Shown: positions 1 to 9,570 of the stretch, one piece after another
How positions within the stretch are numbered: position 1 is the stretch's first letter
Layout: every line of letters begins with the position of its first letter
From: Pycnococcus provasolii
Taxonomy: Eukaryota > Chlorophyta > Pseudoscourfieldiophyceae > Pseudoscourfieldiales
NCBI GenBank assembly: GCA_049487715.1
Contig: CP150587.1
Span: 124,001 to 188,000, forward strand
DNA: 64,000 nt
Direction: 5' to 3'
Program-made: the position numbers and the translations under genes
Notes under the pieces: generated by a model
The model's input: the letters and a program-made list of their open reading frames with translations, nothing else
Told to the model about the DNA's origin: nothing
Databases searched by the model: none

Positions 1-555
1 CAGTCGCAGCTGCAGGCGGAGGTGCGCGCGGTGCGCGCGGAGGGCACGGAATTGAGGAGACGACTGCTGCTGCTCGAGCGGCCGGACGATGCCGCTCTGG
101 AGGCGGGGAGGCGGCGACAGCCGCTCTCCACGATGGCCGGCGCAGACGTGCTGACGCACGTCTCGAGCGACTCGAGCAGCGCCCTCTCCATCTCCTCCGA
201 CGTGGCGGTGGAGGTGGAGAGCGTCCGATTCACCAGCGCCAACATCGGTGTGGCCGCGGACACGGACTTGCTTGGACTGGCGTCCGGGGAGGTGACAGTG
301 AACGGCAACCTCGACGTCACGGGCAACGTCAAGGCGAATGGATTCCAGGCAAACGGAGGCACGACGTTCACTTCGACTGGGACTGATATGGGTCCGGAGA
401 TTTATTCCGTCACCGGGACTGACTACGACTGCACGCAGTCCAGTAATCGCGGCTACATATGGGTGCAAACGTGCCGAACTGGCCAAGACTGTCTTTGCTT
501 CTGCGGAGTATGCGACGGATGCGGCGGCTACGCGGCGTATTGCCTCAACATGTGA
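1..555 (+). CDS. C-terminal part of a repeat/Cys-rich protein, 5' end outside the window
   Basis: The frame is open from base 1, so this is the tail of a longer gene. It begins with a charged, Arg/Glu/Leu-rich stretch that could end a coiled coil. A Ser/Val-rich beta-like segment follows, containing the phrase GNLDVTGNVKANG, a pattern common in trimeric fibres, tail-spike stalks and S74-type repeats. The last 40 residues are rich in Cys and Gly (CLCFCGVCDGCGG). No ATG start is visible in the window. I do not recognise the family; an extracellular or structural fibre-like protein is a guess from the stalk-like motif and the disulphide-capable tail. Confidence 0.5.
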   Translation, partial: QSQLQAEVRAVRAEGTELRRRLLLLERPDDAALEAGRRRQPLSTMAGADVLTHVSSDSSSALSISSDVAVEVESVRFTSANIGVAADTDLLGLASGEVTVNGNLDVTGNVKANGFQANGGTTFTSTGTDMGPEIYSVTGTDYDCTQSSNRGYIWVQTCRTGQDCLCFCGVCDGCGGYAAYCLNM

Positions 556-675
556 GAGCCGACGCCGACAATTAATACGGCCGGGGCAGGTGGTTCGACG
601 AAACACACGTGTTTGAGAAAGAACTCAGGCAAATCCAAGAAATCCATGTATACAGTACAAATTCAAACTTTAGTA

Positions 676-1002
676 TTACAAGCCACGTGATTGCTCCGCG
701 CGACGACGCACGTGCACGAAGAGACTGCCCTCCGTCGTGCGCTCGCCGAAGGCGCCAACGCGGCTAATTTTTAAGTCTTCGTCCAGATAGAGTGTGCGCA
801 AGCACGTGCGTTCTTGCGCAAACTCCGCAGGAAACTTGAGCGGAATGGTTATGCCCGCAATTTGCAGCTCGAAGGTGTAGGGAGGACCCACGTTTGTAGT
901 GCCAACCTTCACGGAGTCTGCGTCCACCGTTGCAGTGATGACGACGCGCACAAAATCTCCTGGAAAAACAACCACGTTGCGCGAGTATCCGTTCCCGATC
1001 TC
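676..1002 (-). pseudogene. PAP/fibrillin C-terminal fragment (plastid lipid-associated protein)
   Basis: The reading ends with the PAP/fibrillin C-terminal signature: a hydrophobic beta-strand run, IPLKFP, then LYLDEDLKISR and GSLFVHVRR. In the family this is the last third of a lipocalin-like domain of plastoglobule or thylakoid proteins. The frame is closed upstream by a stop at 1003-1005 and has no ATG, only a GTG. A possible splice acceptor (CTAG before GAGATCGG) abuts the frame. The roughly 400 bases before RPT5 hold no recognisable N-terminal PAP sequence. I therefore call it a truncated gene remnant or an orphan last exon. The C-terminal signature itself is clear. Confidence 0.55.
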
Positions 1003-1388
1003 CTAGCGTCGTACACGATAACGGGCTGGACGCGCAGTACGACTCTTCTCACGCTCTTCTCGGCGCGCGGCGACACCATCGAGCTCGCGGCGTCGGACGG
1101 CAAGATGGTCGTGCGGTCGTCCGACGGCACGGTGCATGCGGGAGACAACAAAAACACGCCGACCGGCCGTCGACTTCTCTTCCACGGTGCACTAATGACT
1201 TCAGGAAGCACTACATGGATGGCAGCAAGTGGTGGGGATATGTAACAAAAACACGCCGTCCGGCCGTCAACTCGAAGGCATAGTTGAGTTGTAAAGCGAC
1301 ATGACGATGCTGACGATACCGCTATACTGCACGGCAGACTTGTGTGACCTAAGTATGATCGATACGTCTTAGGAGAGGAGTATTCGTG

Positions 1389-1393
1389 TTACA
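1389..1393 (-). terminator. TGTAA poly(A) signal for RPT5
   Basis: TGTAA on the minus strand, about 19 bases after the RPT5 stop codon. TGTAA is the known poly(A) signal of chlorophyte algae. Confidence 0.45.
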
Positions 1394-1411
1394 GGCATCT
1401 TACTCGTAAAC

Positions 1412-2719
1412 TTACGCGTAGTAGTTCAAGCTCGTCTTCTTCTTCGCTTGCACCTGCACAATGCCCTCGACGAAGTCCTCGTGTCCAATCTGAGTCGCGT
1501 CGCGGCGAAGCGCAAGCATGCCAGCCTCCACGCACACAGCCTTGAGCTGCGCCGCGTTGAAGTCGTCCGTCGAACGTGCAAGCTCCTCAAAGTTCACATC
1601 TCCACCCACATTCATCTTGCGCGAGTGGATCTGCATGATTTTCGCGCGCGCATCCTCGGAAGGATGCGGGAACTCAATCTTACGGTCAATGCGGCCACTT
1701 CGCAGAAGCGCAGGATCGAGAATGTCTGCGCGGTTCGTTGCCGCGATGATCTTAATGTTGTCGTCGCTCCCAAATCCGTCAAGCTGGTTCAGCAGCTCGA
1801 GCATCGTTCGCTGTACCTCTCGGTCGCCGCTCAGCTCGCTGTCAAAGCGCTTTGTTCCGATGGCGTCAATCTCGTCGATGAAGATAATCGCGGGACCCTT
1901 CTCCTTAGCGAGTGTGAAGGCGTCACGCACGAGCTTCGCGCCATCTCCGATGAACATCTGAACGAGCTGCGGTCCCGCGAGCTTGAGGAAGCACGCGTTC
2001 GTCTGCGCGGCGCAAGCGCGCGCGATGAGCGTCTTTCCCGTTCCCGGTGGGCCGTACAGCAGCACGCCCTTCGGAGGCTTGATTCCAATCTTTTCGAAGC
2101 GCTCCTTGTGTGTCATGGGAAGCACGACCGCCTCGACAAGTTCCTGAATCTGCTTGTCAAGCCCGCCAATGTCGCTGTAGTCCTCGGTGGGTTTTTCGTC
2201 CACCTCCATGGCTTTCACACGCGCGTCGTACTCCGCGGGTAGCGTGTCAAGGATGAGGTACGAGTCCTTGTTGACGCCGACGAGATCGCCCGGTTTGAGA
2301 TTTTCAGGCCGAACGAGACCGACGACGGGCAGGAAGACCGTCTGCCTCGTGCTCGTCTTGAGCACGACGCACTTTCCCTTACGCTGCGCGTCGAGGTCTG
2401 CACCTGCGCCATCCTCCTCCGCCTCCTCGTCAGGGTTGACGTCGAGTATTTCGACGACGTTTCCGACGAGGTACGGCAGCTGTTTGTTAAGTTTAATCTT
2501 CTCATGGTTTTCCTTGACTTTATCTTTATTCGCCGCGACTTCCATCTGCAGTCGACTGCATTCGTCTTTGAGTACACGCACTTCGTTATCCAGCAAACGC
2601 GTACGACGAACGATATCTTCTGGAGATAGGGAGTCGAGTTCGCTCAACAAGGTATTCATCTCTGAATCCTCGACTGAACCACCATTATTGTCGTTGTCGA
2701 ACGCGTCGAGCATCTCCAT
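1412..2719 (-). CDS. RPT5: 26S proteasome regulatory ATPase subunit RPT5 (S6A)
   Basis: This is one of six AAA+ ATPases in the base of the 19S cap, which unfold ubiquitinated substrates and open the 20S gate. The 435-residue product has the expected length. It has an N-terminal coiled coil (about 25-85), an OB-like domain, Walker A GPPGTGKT near residue 220, Walker B IIFIDEID and the second region of homology [17 protein letters not shown]. The C-terminus LNYYA carries the HbYX motif that docks into the 20S alpha ring and separates RPT5 from its paralogues. The ATG at 2719 starts a complete conserved N-terminus. No intron is needed. The gene is acidic at its start (DNDNN), as is usual for RPT5. 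Confidence 0.97.
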   Translation of the reverse strand: MEMLDAFDNDNNGGSVEDSEMNTLLSELDSLSPEDIVRRTRLLDNEVRVLKDECSRLQMEVAANKDKVKENHEKIKLNKQLPYLVGNVVEILDVNPDEEAEEDGAGADLDAQRKGKCVVLKTSTRQTVFLPVVGLVRPENLKPGDLVGVNKDSYLILDTLPAEYDARVKAMEVDEKPTEDYSDIGGLDKQIQELVEAVVLPMTHKERFEKIGIKPPKGVLLYGPPGTGKTLIARACAAQTNACFLKLAGPQLVQMFIGDGAKLVRDAFTLAKEKGPAIIFIDEIDAIGTKRFDSELSGDREVQRTMLELLNQLDGFGSDDNIKIIAATNRADILDPALLRSGRIDRKIEFPHPSEDARAKIMQIHSRKMNVGGDVNFEELARSTDDFNAAQLKAVCVEAGMLALRRDATQIGHEDFVEGIVQVQAKKKTSLNYYA

Positions 2720-3356
2720 ATAGCGTTTCGTTCGGAGCGGGAAATGACTAAATGAGCGCGGGAGATGGAGAGGGAGAAGAATATGGGGGGAGAGGGAGAG
2801 GCAAAAACCTAAATTTCAAACCCCGAATACATAACTTCAAGTCTCAAACCTATAGCATAGGCCATAGGGTAGGGAAAGGTCGGTTTACCCTCTTTTCCAG
2901 TTTTCCCTCTTAACTTAGGCGAATCGGGGGGGATCCGCTGTTGTCCACTCTGCCACTGAACTGTATTCTCTCGCGTTCTGGGGGGATCCGCTGTTGTCCA
3001 CTCTGCCACTGAACTGTATTCTCTCGCGTTCTGGGGGGATCCGCTGTTGTCCACTCTGCCTCTGCCACTGGAAAAACTCTCGCGTTCTGGGGGGATCCGC
3101 TGTTGTCCACTCTGCCAATCTGCCACTGGAATTCTCTCTCGTTCTGGGGGGATCTGCTGTTGGGGAGGGGATCCAACTGTCCACTGTATTCTCGCGTTTG
3201 TTTGGGGATCCGTCGTACACCTGTTCTCCACGGTCGAAGGGGAAACCCCGGCAGATATAGTCCTTATCTTATCTGATTTATATTTTAGTGATTTCCACCT
3301 GTGTCTGTGTCTGCTCTTACATATTCTTATTATTCTTATAGGTAGAAGAAGGCTCC
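2720..3356. other. Intergenic region between divergent RPT5 and the first plastid-repeat gene
   Basis: This is the shared upstream region of two divergent genes. It holds the tandem minisatellite at 2926-3215 and a pyrimidine-rich stretch (about 3270-3350) just before the ATG at 3357. The ORFs seen here on both strands are translations of the minisatellite and are not believable genes. Confidence 0.6.
2926..3215. repeat. Minisatellite with 53-57 bp units
   Basis: Five to six direct copies of a unit starting GGGGGGATCCGCTG and ending near CTCGCGTTCTG. Copies start at about 2926, 2980, 3033, 3089 and 3146, with a degenerate one after 3180. The first two or three are nearly identical and later ones differ by small insertions (for example TCTGCC). 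No spacer-like unique segments occur, so it is not a CRISPR array. Confidence 0.85.
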
Positions 3357-4304
3357 ATGGCGTCATTAAAGTCCTTTGCTCCTTTGCAACAAACACTGGG
3401 ATCCCGTAATCGTAATGTGCGTTGTGTGGTGCGCACACATGCAGCACACAGGAGATTGGGTAATCCTGGGAACGTGCAGCACGACGCGTCGGAGCAGCAG
3501 CGTGCGCGTTTGATGGCGGAGATTGAAGCGAAGAAACGAAGAGACGCAGAGATTCGCCACCAGGCGTATCTCGATGCCAAGGGGGGAGGTGGCACACCCG
3601 CTGCACGTGCGCCAGCACCGCCGGCGAACTTCGACTTCAACGCGCCTACCCCTCAAAGGGTCGCAAAACAAACAAAACATGTACCAAAAACGCAAAAGGA
3701 TGCAGAGAAGGCGGCAAAGATGGCGGAAGTTGCAAAGGCACGCGCAGACATCGCCGCGAGGAGGCAGAAAGAAGCGGAACAACGGCGTCAGGCGTGGCTT
3801 GCGGCCAGGGAGGGTGCATACGCTGCCGCCGGAGATGCGCACGCGCAGGCGGACACGCAGGCGTACACGCAAGCTCGTGAGCAGATCAAGTCCGTTCGAA
3901 GAATGGAGGCGAAGCCTAAGGCGTTTGCGGCTGCCGGTGCGGCGAAGGCGAAAGCTGATAACGCGGCTTATGCCAAGGCTCGCGCGGACATTCAGGCGAT
4001 ACGACAGAAGGATGCGGATGCTCGCATGAGGGCGTTCCAGGAGGCGAAGCAGGGGACGGGCTTTGCAACGCCGCCCACGCCGCCTCCTCGTGACTTTAGC
4101 GCACCCTCGCGTGTCCAGAGGGTGCAGATCCCGGCCGCCGCGGCACGAGCTGCGGCAGCGGCGAAGGCTCGTGCCGAGCTGGAGGTTGCGCGTCAGAAGG
4201 CGGCGGAGCAGCGCGCGCACGCGTTCGTGCAGTCGTGCAGCGAGCGAAGGTCGCAGGCGGCAGGTCGTACCATCCGACCAATCAGGGTGGATGCGTGGTG
4301 CTGA
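3357..4304 (+). CDS. Ala/Lys-rich helical repeat protein, probably plastid-targeted (paralogue 1)
   Basis: I do not recognise a known family. The first 35 residues (MASLKSFAPLQQTL, then CVVRTHAA) are rich in Ser, Arg and Ala and poor in acidic residues, as in a plastid transit peptide. The rest is four or more degenerate helical units of about 26-28 residues with the pattern AKARAxIxxxRxKDAxxRxxAFxxAK, joined by Pro-rich linkers (TPPTPPPRDF). Residues about 140-225 closely match a segment of the next gene (RRQAWLAA, KPKAFAAAG, ADNAAY), so the two are tandem paralogues. The product is 315 residues, basic, without membrane segments. Function unknown; a structural or nucleic-acid/lipid-associated stromal role is only a guess. 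Confidence 0.75.
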   Translation: MASLKSFAPLQQTLGSRNRNVRCVVRTHAAHRRLGNPGNVQHDASEQQRARLMAEIEAKKRRDAEIRHQAYLDAKGGGGTPAARAPAPPANFDFNAPTPQRVAKQTKHVPKTQKDAEKAAKMAEVAKARADIAARRQKEAEQRRQAWLAAREGAYAAAGDAHAQADTQAYTQAREQIKSVRRMEAKPKAFAAAGAAKAKADNAAYAKARADIQAIRQKDADARMRAFQEAKQGTGFATPPTPPPRDFSAPSRVQRVQIPAAAARAAAAAKARAELEVARQKAAEQRAHAFVQSCSERRSQAAGRTIRPIRVDAWC

Positions 4305-5073
4305 CTTCTAAGTTACTAAATGTTTTTTAAAAAACACTTGCTTGTGCTTGCTCTCGTTGCGTGGTTTGTCCCATTCTACATACAGTAGTTAAAGTGACAA
4401 CCACACATAAACTTACTTACTTTGAGTGTGTGAGAAAGTCTTGAGAAAAACAAAACCGTCGTGGAAAACCAAAACCAAAAAAAAAGGCCATTCTTAAATA
4501 TGGTCGAGATGCCCCCATGGGCCATGATGACTCATGTGTGACGTTTCCATTTCAGGGTTACCTTACGCCTGGTTACGCCGCCGCAAGCAAGGTGCTGCCT
4601 GGATTCAAATTTTATAGCAAGCCGGACTTTACATACACTTTACAGTATTATTGGGGAGCTCCAGCTCCAGCTCAGCTGCTCCTGATCCATCAACGACCTG
4701 ATCTGCCGGACTCCTCCTCCCCAGGCTGCCAGGCCCGGAGTCGGTGTTAACTTTGGGACAGTTCGGGTGGTACAGATTTAAAAAAACGACTAAGAAAAAC
4801 CCATTATAAAAAACCAACCGAAATATCCCGATCGATGAAAGTCGCCCCAATCTCCTAGGGGAAACCGACCGACCAATTGTTCGGTTTGTTAACTGGTCAG
4901 GTTTGAAACCGATTTCTCGAGCAGACCCGAGCAGACCCGACACCCGACGAGACTTAGACTTGTGTGTGGTCTGTCGTTTTCGAGCCCCCCCGCACCCCCG
5001 CGGACAGCTCAGACTGCCCTTTTCCCCTTTTTTGCCTCCTCACTCTCTGCTTTGCCACTTCAGCAAGCCAGCC
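4305..5073. other. Spacer between the two paralogous repeat genes
   Basis: Contains the 3' region of paralogue 1 (A/T-rich, poly-A runs near 4440-4490) and the 5' region of paralogue 2, which is C-rich and pyrimidine-rich just before its ATG. The frame of paralogue 2 is open back to 4903 but without an ATG. No other gene is supported. Confidence 0.5.
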
Positions 5074-8000
5074 ATGGCGCCGCTCCCGACCTTGCCTGCT
5101 GGAACAACGAATGCGTCAGCAGTGTCGGCGCAGTCGCCGCTTCGTAAGTCGTCGAAGTTTCGCTCTCTTACTCCGTCTCGTACCGTTGTCGCTGCGGCTT
5201 CTACGCACTCGAACCATTCGCAGCAAAAGTCGCCTCATCGAGAGAACAGCTCGCATGTTTCAGGAGGCTCAGGAGGAGGTGACGAACGCGCATTCACGCC
5301 TCAGAAGCACGCCAAGAAACACGTGCTGGAAATTGACGCGTCGAATAACGCCATCGCCATCAAGGAGAGTGCGTTGGTGCCGACCAGTAGCGATGTTGAC
5401 GCGGACACGGACACGGAGGATAAGGTGAGCACTCTTGAAGGTAAACGCGACGACGCCGTGACGGAGGAGGAGGTGGTGGAGGAGGAGGTGGACCAGCACC
5501 ACGAGACCACCAACAAGCAAGAGCTGGAGAGTAACGCTGCCGCTGATGTCGTACAAGACAAGCATGAGGAGGAGAGTCCGACTCCGACTCAAGCGCACCT
5601 TCACACAGTGAAGCTCAGGCAGCCTACTATCACCGCCGTGGGTGTTGTCGGGGAAGCGGCGAAGCAGGAGGAAAAGGATGCTGAGGATGCTCGTGCGAAG
5701 CTGCGCATCCTTCGACAGAATCTGGAGGAAGCACGCACCGCGGAGTATGCACACGCCAGCGAGGTTGACGCCAAGGTCACGCGACCCTCGGCATTCTGCA
5801 AGGCTATTCAGGAGAAAGTCGCCATACTCGCCAAGGCCATCGTCGAGTTCGGTGTGCCCAAGCCGACGGTGCACGTGGACACCGCCACCCTTGCAGCTGA
5901 GAATGCCAAGGAAAAAGCCGAGCTTCTCGCGAGCCGAAATATGCAGGCGAAGAAACGACTCACGCACATGAATCTCGTCGCCTATGCTAAACAGCAGAAG
6001 CAGGCTGAGATTCGAGCAAAGGCGTTCGCCGTATTTCAGGCGGGAGAGCGCGACGCCATGCGCGCGGTCGACGACGGAAAGAAGCCGAACGTGGAATTGC
6101 CAGGTGCATACCATCCCGCGGCTGTCGCGAAGACGCGCTCGCGTGCTGCCATTGCTGTGAAGCCAACTGAGCAGAAGGACCGTGAGAGGGAAGCGAAACA
6201 GCGTTCCAAGGCGTTCGTTGCTTTCCAGGCTGCGGGAGCGCCGTTTGCCACGGGGGTGAAGCCGACAGCAGTGAAGCCGACAGCAGTGAAGCCGACTGCC
6301 GCTCTGCCTACGAAGAAACGTGACGCCATTGTGGTGGACACAACGCCGCCGAAAGAGGTCGCTGATGCAGCTCGGCTCGGATTCGCCACCTTCCAGGCTC
6401 GTGCCCAGCTAGAGGCGGTCAAAGTGAAGGAAGCGGAAAGTCGTGCCCAGTCTATCATAACTCAGATTGCCGTTAAGTCGTCTCAGCAGCAGCAGAAGGA
6501 GATTGAGGCGGCTGCTCTGGCGGCCGAGAATGCCAAAGCTCGCAATCAGCTCCAGGCAGCCAAGGTCCAGGAGGCTCGCGAGCGTGCTAAGGCTTTCGCG
6601 GATGCTAAGGAGCGACTCGCCGACGTCCCGCACATGGAGACAGAATCGCCAGCCACTAGTCCTGTGAAAAGCCAGCGCACTTCCCTCGCTGAGCTGCAGG
6701 CGATCCGTCAGAAGGACTTGGATGAGCGCGCCAAGGCGTTTGCAGAGTTCAAGCAGGAACTGGATTTTGCCAAGTTTTTGGTGGATGATACCCCAGAGGA
6801 GAGCGCTGCTGCCGCTGCCATCCTTGCGGCAGACCATGCCAAGGCTCGCGCGAAGCTGCAGGAAGCCAAGGCAAATGACGCGGCGGAGCGTGCCAAAGCG
6901 TTCGCGCAGGCGAAGATGGTTCCGAAAAGCCACGAACTTGACGATTGTCCAGACAACTCCGTCGGCGAGAAAGAACGCGATACTTCCACGTACGCGATGC
7001 TAAACAGTACTCCAATTATCGAGCCTGTCCCTGTCAAGATGACGGCGGAGCAGAAGGCGGCGGAGATGGCCGAGCTGGAGGCAGCGCACGCGAGTGCACG
7101 CGCCCAGATTGCCGAGAAAAGGCTCGAGGACAAGAAGCAACGTGCGAAGGCTTTTACGGAGGCTAGGGTGACTCTGCCGATTACGGTGGCTGTGCCCGAT
7201 CCAGCGCCAGCGTCGACGACGACTACTTCGGTCGAGAAAACGGCGGAGCAGAAGGCGGCGGAGATGGCCGAGCTGGAGGCAGCGCACGCGAGTGCACGCG
7301 CCCAGATTGCCGAAAAAAGGCTCGAGGACAAGAAGCAACGCGCGAAGGCTTTTACGGAGGCTAGGGTGACTCTGCCGCCTACGGTCGCTGTGCCCGATCC
7401 AGCGCCAGCGTCGACGACGACTACTTCGGTCGAGAAAACGGCGGAGCAGAAGGCGGCGGAGATGGCCGAGCTGGAGGCAGCGCACGCGAGTGCACGCGCC
7501 CAGATTGCCGAAAAAAGGCTCGAGGACAAGAAGCAACGCGCGAAGGCTTTTACGGAGGCTAGGGTGACTCTGCCGACTACGGTGGCTGTGCCCGATCCAG
7601 CGCCAGCGTCGACGACGACTACTTCGGTCGAGAAAACGGCGGAGCAGAAGGCGGCGGAGATGGCCGAGCTGGAGGCAGCGCACGCGAGTGCACGCGCCCA
7701 GATTGCCGAGAAAAGGCTCGAGGACAAGAAGCAACGCGCGAAGGCTTTTACGGATGCTAGGGTGACTCTGCCGACTACGGTCGCTGTGCCCGATCCAGCG
7801 CCAGTGTCGACGACGACTACTTCGGTCGAGAAAACGGCGGAGCAGAAGGCGGCGGAGATGGCCGAGCTGGAGGCAGCGCACGCGAGCGCACGCGCCCAGA
7901 TTGCCGAAAAAAGGCTCGAGGACAAGAAGCAACGCGCGAAGGCTTTTACGGAGGCTAGGGTGACTCTGCCGACTACGGTCGCTGTGCCCGATCCAGCGCC

Positions 8001-8730
8001 AGCGCCGACGACGACTACTTCGGTCGAGAAAACGGCGGAGCAGAAGGCGGCAGAGATGGCCGAGCTGGAGGCAGCGCACGCGAGCGCACGCGCCCAGATT
8101 GCTGCGAAGAAGCAGCAGGCGGAGGAGGAGCGCCGCCAGGCATGGCTCGCTGCCAAGGAGGGTGCATACGTTGCCGCTGGAGTCGCATTTGCTCAGAACA
8201 ATGTTCAGGCATTCGCAGATGCTCGCCAGGAGATCCAATCGATCCGTAGGCAGGTAGCGAAACCAAAGGCATTCGCGGCGGCCGGCGTGGCGATGGCGCA
8301 AGCTGATAACGCGGCGTACGTCAAGGCGCGCAACGAGATTCAGTCGATCCGTCACAAAGATTTTTTGGCGGCGCAGATTGCCGAAAAAAGGCTTGAGGAC
8401 AAGAAGCAACGCGCGAAGGCGTTTGCGGAGGCTAGGGTGACTCTGCCGCCTACGGTCGTTGTGCCTGATCCAGCGCCAGTGCCGACGACGACTACTTCGG
8501 TCGAGAAAACGGCGGAGCAGAAGGCGGCGGAGATGGCCGAGCTGGAGGCAGCGCACGCGAGCGCACGCGCCCAGATTGCCGAGAAAAGGCTCGAGGGCAA
8601 GAAGCAACGCGCGAAGGCTTTTACGGAGGCTAGGGTGACTCTGCCGCCTACGGTCGCTGTGCCCGATCCAGCGCCGACGGCGACGACGCATGCGAAGCAG
8701 CAGGAAACGTCGGAGAAGCGCCTTCTTTAA
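5074..8730 (+). CDS. Large Ala/Lys-rich helical repeat protein, probably plastid-targeted (paralogue 2)
   Basis: The first ATG at 5074 gives 1218 residues. The start is Ser/Thr/Ala-rich with few acidic residues and contains RTVVAAAS near residue 41, which resembles a plastid transit peptide and its cleavage site. An acidic region follows (about 90-160, EEEVVEEEV), then many diverged helical units with the core ERAKAFAxAK. From about residue 660 there are six almost identical 66-residue units (198 bp period), each with EKTAEQKAAEMAELEAAHAS, ARAQIAEKRLEDKKQRAKAF and a Pro/Thr-rich linker. A block like paralogue 1 (8101-8380) interrupts the array before a final copy. No enzyme domain or membrane helix is visible. 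Function unknown. Confidence 0.8.
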   Translation: MAPLPTLPAGTTNASAVSAQSPLRKSSKFRSLTPSRTVVAAASTHSNHSQQKSPHRENSSHVSGGSGGGDERAFTPQKHAKKHVLEIDASNNAIAIKESALVPTSSDVDADTDTEDKVSTLEGKRDDAVTEEEVVEEEVDQHHETTNKQELESNAAADVVQDKHEEESPTPTQAHLHTVKLRQPTITAVGVVGEAAKQEEKDAEDARAKLRILRQNLEEARTAEYAHASEVDAKVTRPSAFCKAIQEKVAILAKAIVEFGVPKPTVHVDTATLAAENAKEKAELLASRNMQAKKRLTHMNLVAYAKQQKQAEIRAKAFAVFQAGERDAMRAVDDGKKPNVELPGAYHPAAVAKTRSRAAIAVKPTEQKDREREAKQRSKAFVAFQAAGAPFATGVKPTAVKPTAVKPTAALPTKKRDAIVVDTTPPKEVADAARLGFATFQARAQLEAVKVKEAESRAQSIITQIAVKSSQQQQKEIEAAALAAENAKARNQLQAAKVQEARERAKAFADAKERLADVPHMETESPATSPVKSQRTSLAELQAIRQKDLDERAKAFAEFKQELDFAKFLVDDTPEESAAAAAILAADHAKARAKLQEAKANDAAERAKAFAQAKMVPKSHELDDCPDNSVGEKERDTSTYAMLNSTPIIEPVPVKMTAEQKAAEMAELEAAHASARAQIAEKRLEDKKQRAKAFTEARVTLPITVAVPDPAPASTTTTSVEKTAEQKAAEMAELEAAHASARAQIAEKRLEDKKQRAKAFTEARVTLPPTVAVPDPAPASTTTTSVEKTAEQKAAEMAELEAAHASARAQIAEKRLEDKKQRAKAFTEARVTLPTTVAVPDPAPASTTTTSVEKTAEQKAAEMAELEAAHASARAQIAEKRLEDKKQRAKAFTDARVTLPTTVAVPDPAPVSTTTTSVEKTAEQKAAEMAELEAAHASARAQIAEKRLEDKKQRAKAFTEARVTLPTTVAVPDPAPAPTTTTSVEKTAEQKAAEMAELEAAHASARAQIAAKKQQAEEERRQAWLAAKEGAYVAAGVAFAQNNVQAFADARQEIQSIRRQVAKPKAFAAAGVAMAQADNAAYVKARNEIQSIRHKDFLAAQIAEKRLEDKKQRAKAFAEARVTLPPTVVVPDPAPVPTTTTSVEKTAEQKAAEMAELEAAHASARAQIAEKRLEGKKQRAKAFTEARVTLPPTVAVPDPAPTATTHAKQQETSEKRLL
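7042..8640 (+). repeat. 198-bp coding tandem repeats inside paralogue 2
   Basis: Copies begin at about 7042, 7240, 7438, 7636, 7834 and 8032, with a period of exactly 198 bp, and another starts at 8509 after a divergent 280-bp insert. The units differ at only a few positions (ITVAV/PTVAV/TTVAV), so the expansion is recent or homogenised. Confidence 0.92.
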
Positions 8731-8934
8731 GGCTGTCGCAACACTCTGTGCGTAGGACTTGTTGGCTTTTTTTTTTTTACTTTTGAGTGAGTGGTCGTGT
8801 CTTCTGGATTTTTTTTCTTTCCACGTGGATCTTTTTACTTTTCGCAGCTCTGAACCAGAGAACTGCTTGTTTAGTCTTTAGGTGTAAATAAATCGACCGC
8901 TCCTGACATAGGGGGCCTTTTTTTATAAATATTT
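8731..8934. other. 3' region of paralogue 2
   Basis: T-rich downstream region. A TGTAA motif at 8883-8887 lies about 150 bases after the stop and could be its poly(A) signal. No gene is seen. Confidence 0.4.
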
Positions 8935-9570
8935 TCAAGCCGACGAAGAATCCTCGAAGGACCGACGCGTCGTCGCACTGTCGCCTACGTCCGGTCCAGC
9001 CATAACATCAAGGCAGGAAATAACGTCCTCTAAGACAGACGGTTCGTTCTTGTAGGCTGTGCACGCGCGCACGACTGCATGAGCCATGAGGTCGTGCGCG
9101 TGCACACAACAGCCCGCACGCAAAGCCCCGTGCACAATGACTTCGATCGACTCAGCGTCACCACTCACCACCCCTTGTCAAGTTCCTTGGCTATAGCTGC
9201 GGCGATCAGCCGATCACCACGTCCGGGAAATACGGGTGCTCGCGTGCATGGTCGATGCCTCGATGGTGGCGGCCTCTTCTACTAGACTAGTCTACTACTT
9301 CGTGGCGTTCTCGGATTTTACGCATGCGCTCTTGTCTGTATCCTTCAGCAACGCCGCCACTCCACCACCACGGGTCGTCACCGTCGTCCCGTCTGGGCGT
9401 CGCCACTTGATGTTGCAGGAGGTTTGATTACCTTCGTCGTACAGTATCTCAAGCATGCGGTACCTTTCTTTTACCAGCGCCGCCCTCTTTTCCAGATGGA
9501 CATATTGCCTCGGCGCGTCATCGCTCAACCACTCCTCCGTTGATGCCATCGGCGGTGGAAACACGACCAT
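8935..9570 (-). pseudogene. Unrecognised minus-strand gene with broken frames
   Basis: Two codon-like stretches run on the minus strand: 91 residues starting at 9570 (an ATG gives MASTEEWLSDDA) and about 78 residues ending at 8935 (SGDAESIEVIVHGAL through DVGDSATTRRS). Between them a third frame reads GRGDRLIAAAIAKELDKG, which would join the last stretch if the CCCC run at 9171-9174 had one more base. A CTAG acceptor-like site near 9287 could end a short intron. The continuous amphipathic sequence across changed frames suggests a real gene that is either decayed or affected by indel errors. I do not recognise the family. Confidence 0.35.

Noticed and set aside
2926-3215. CRISPR-like array
   Set aside because: Units are contiguous with no unique spacers, and the genome is eukaryotic.
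4903-5073. Longer N-terminus for paralogue 2 starting at 4903
   Set aside because: The codon there is TTG; the first ATG is 5074, which also gives a transit-like leader.
6708-8691. Long minus-strand ORFs of 482 and 563 residues
   Set aside because: They are antisense shadows of the 198-bp coding repeats; their Ala/Ser/Val and Arg/Leu repeats mirror the plus-strand units and show no domain.
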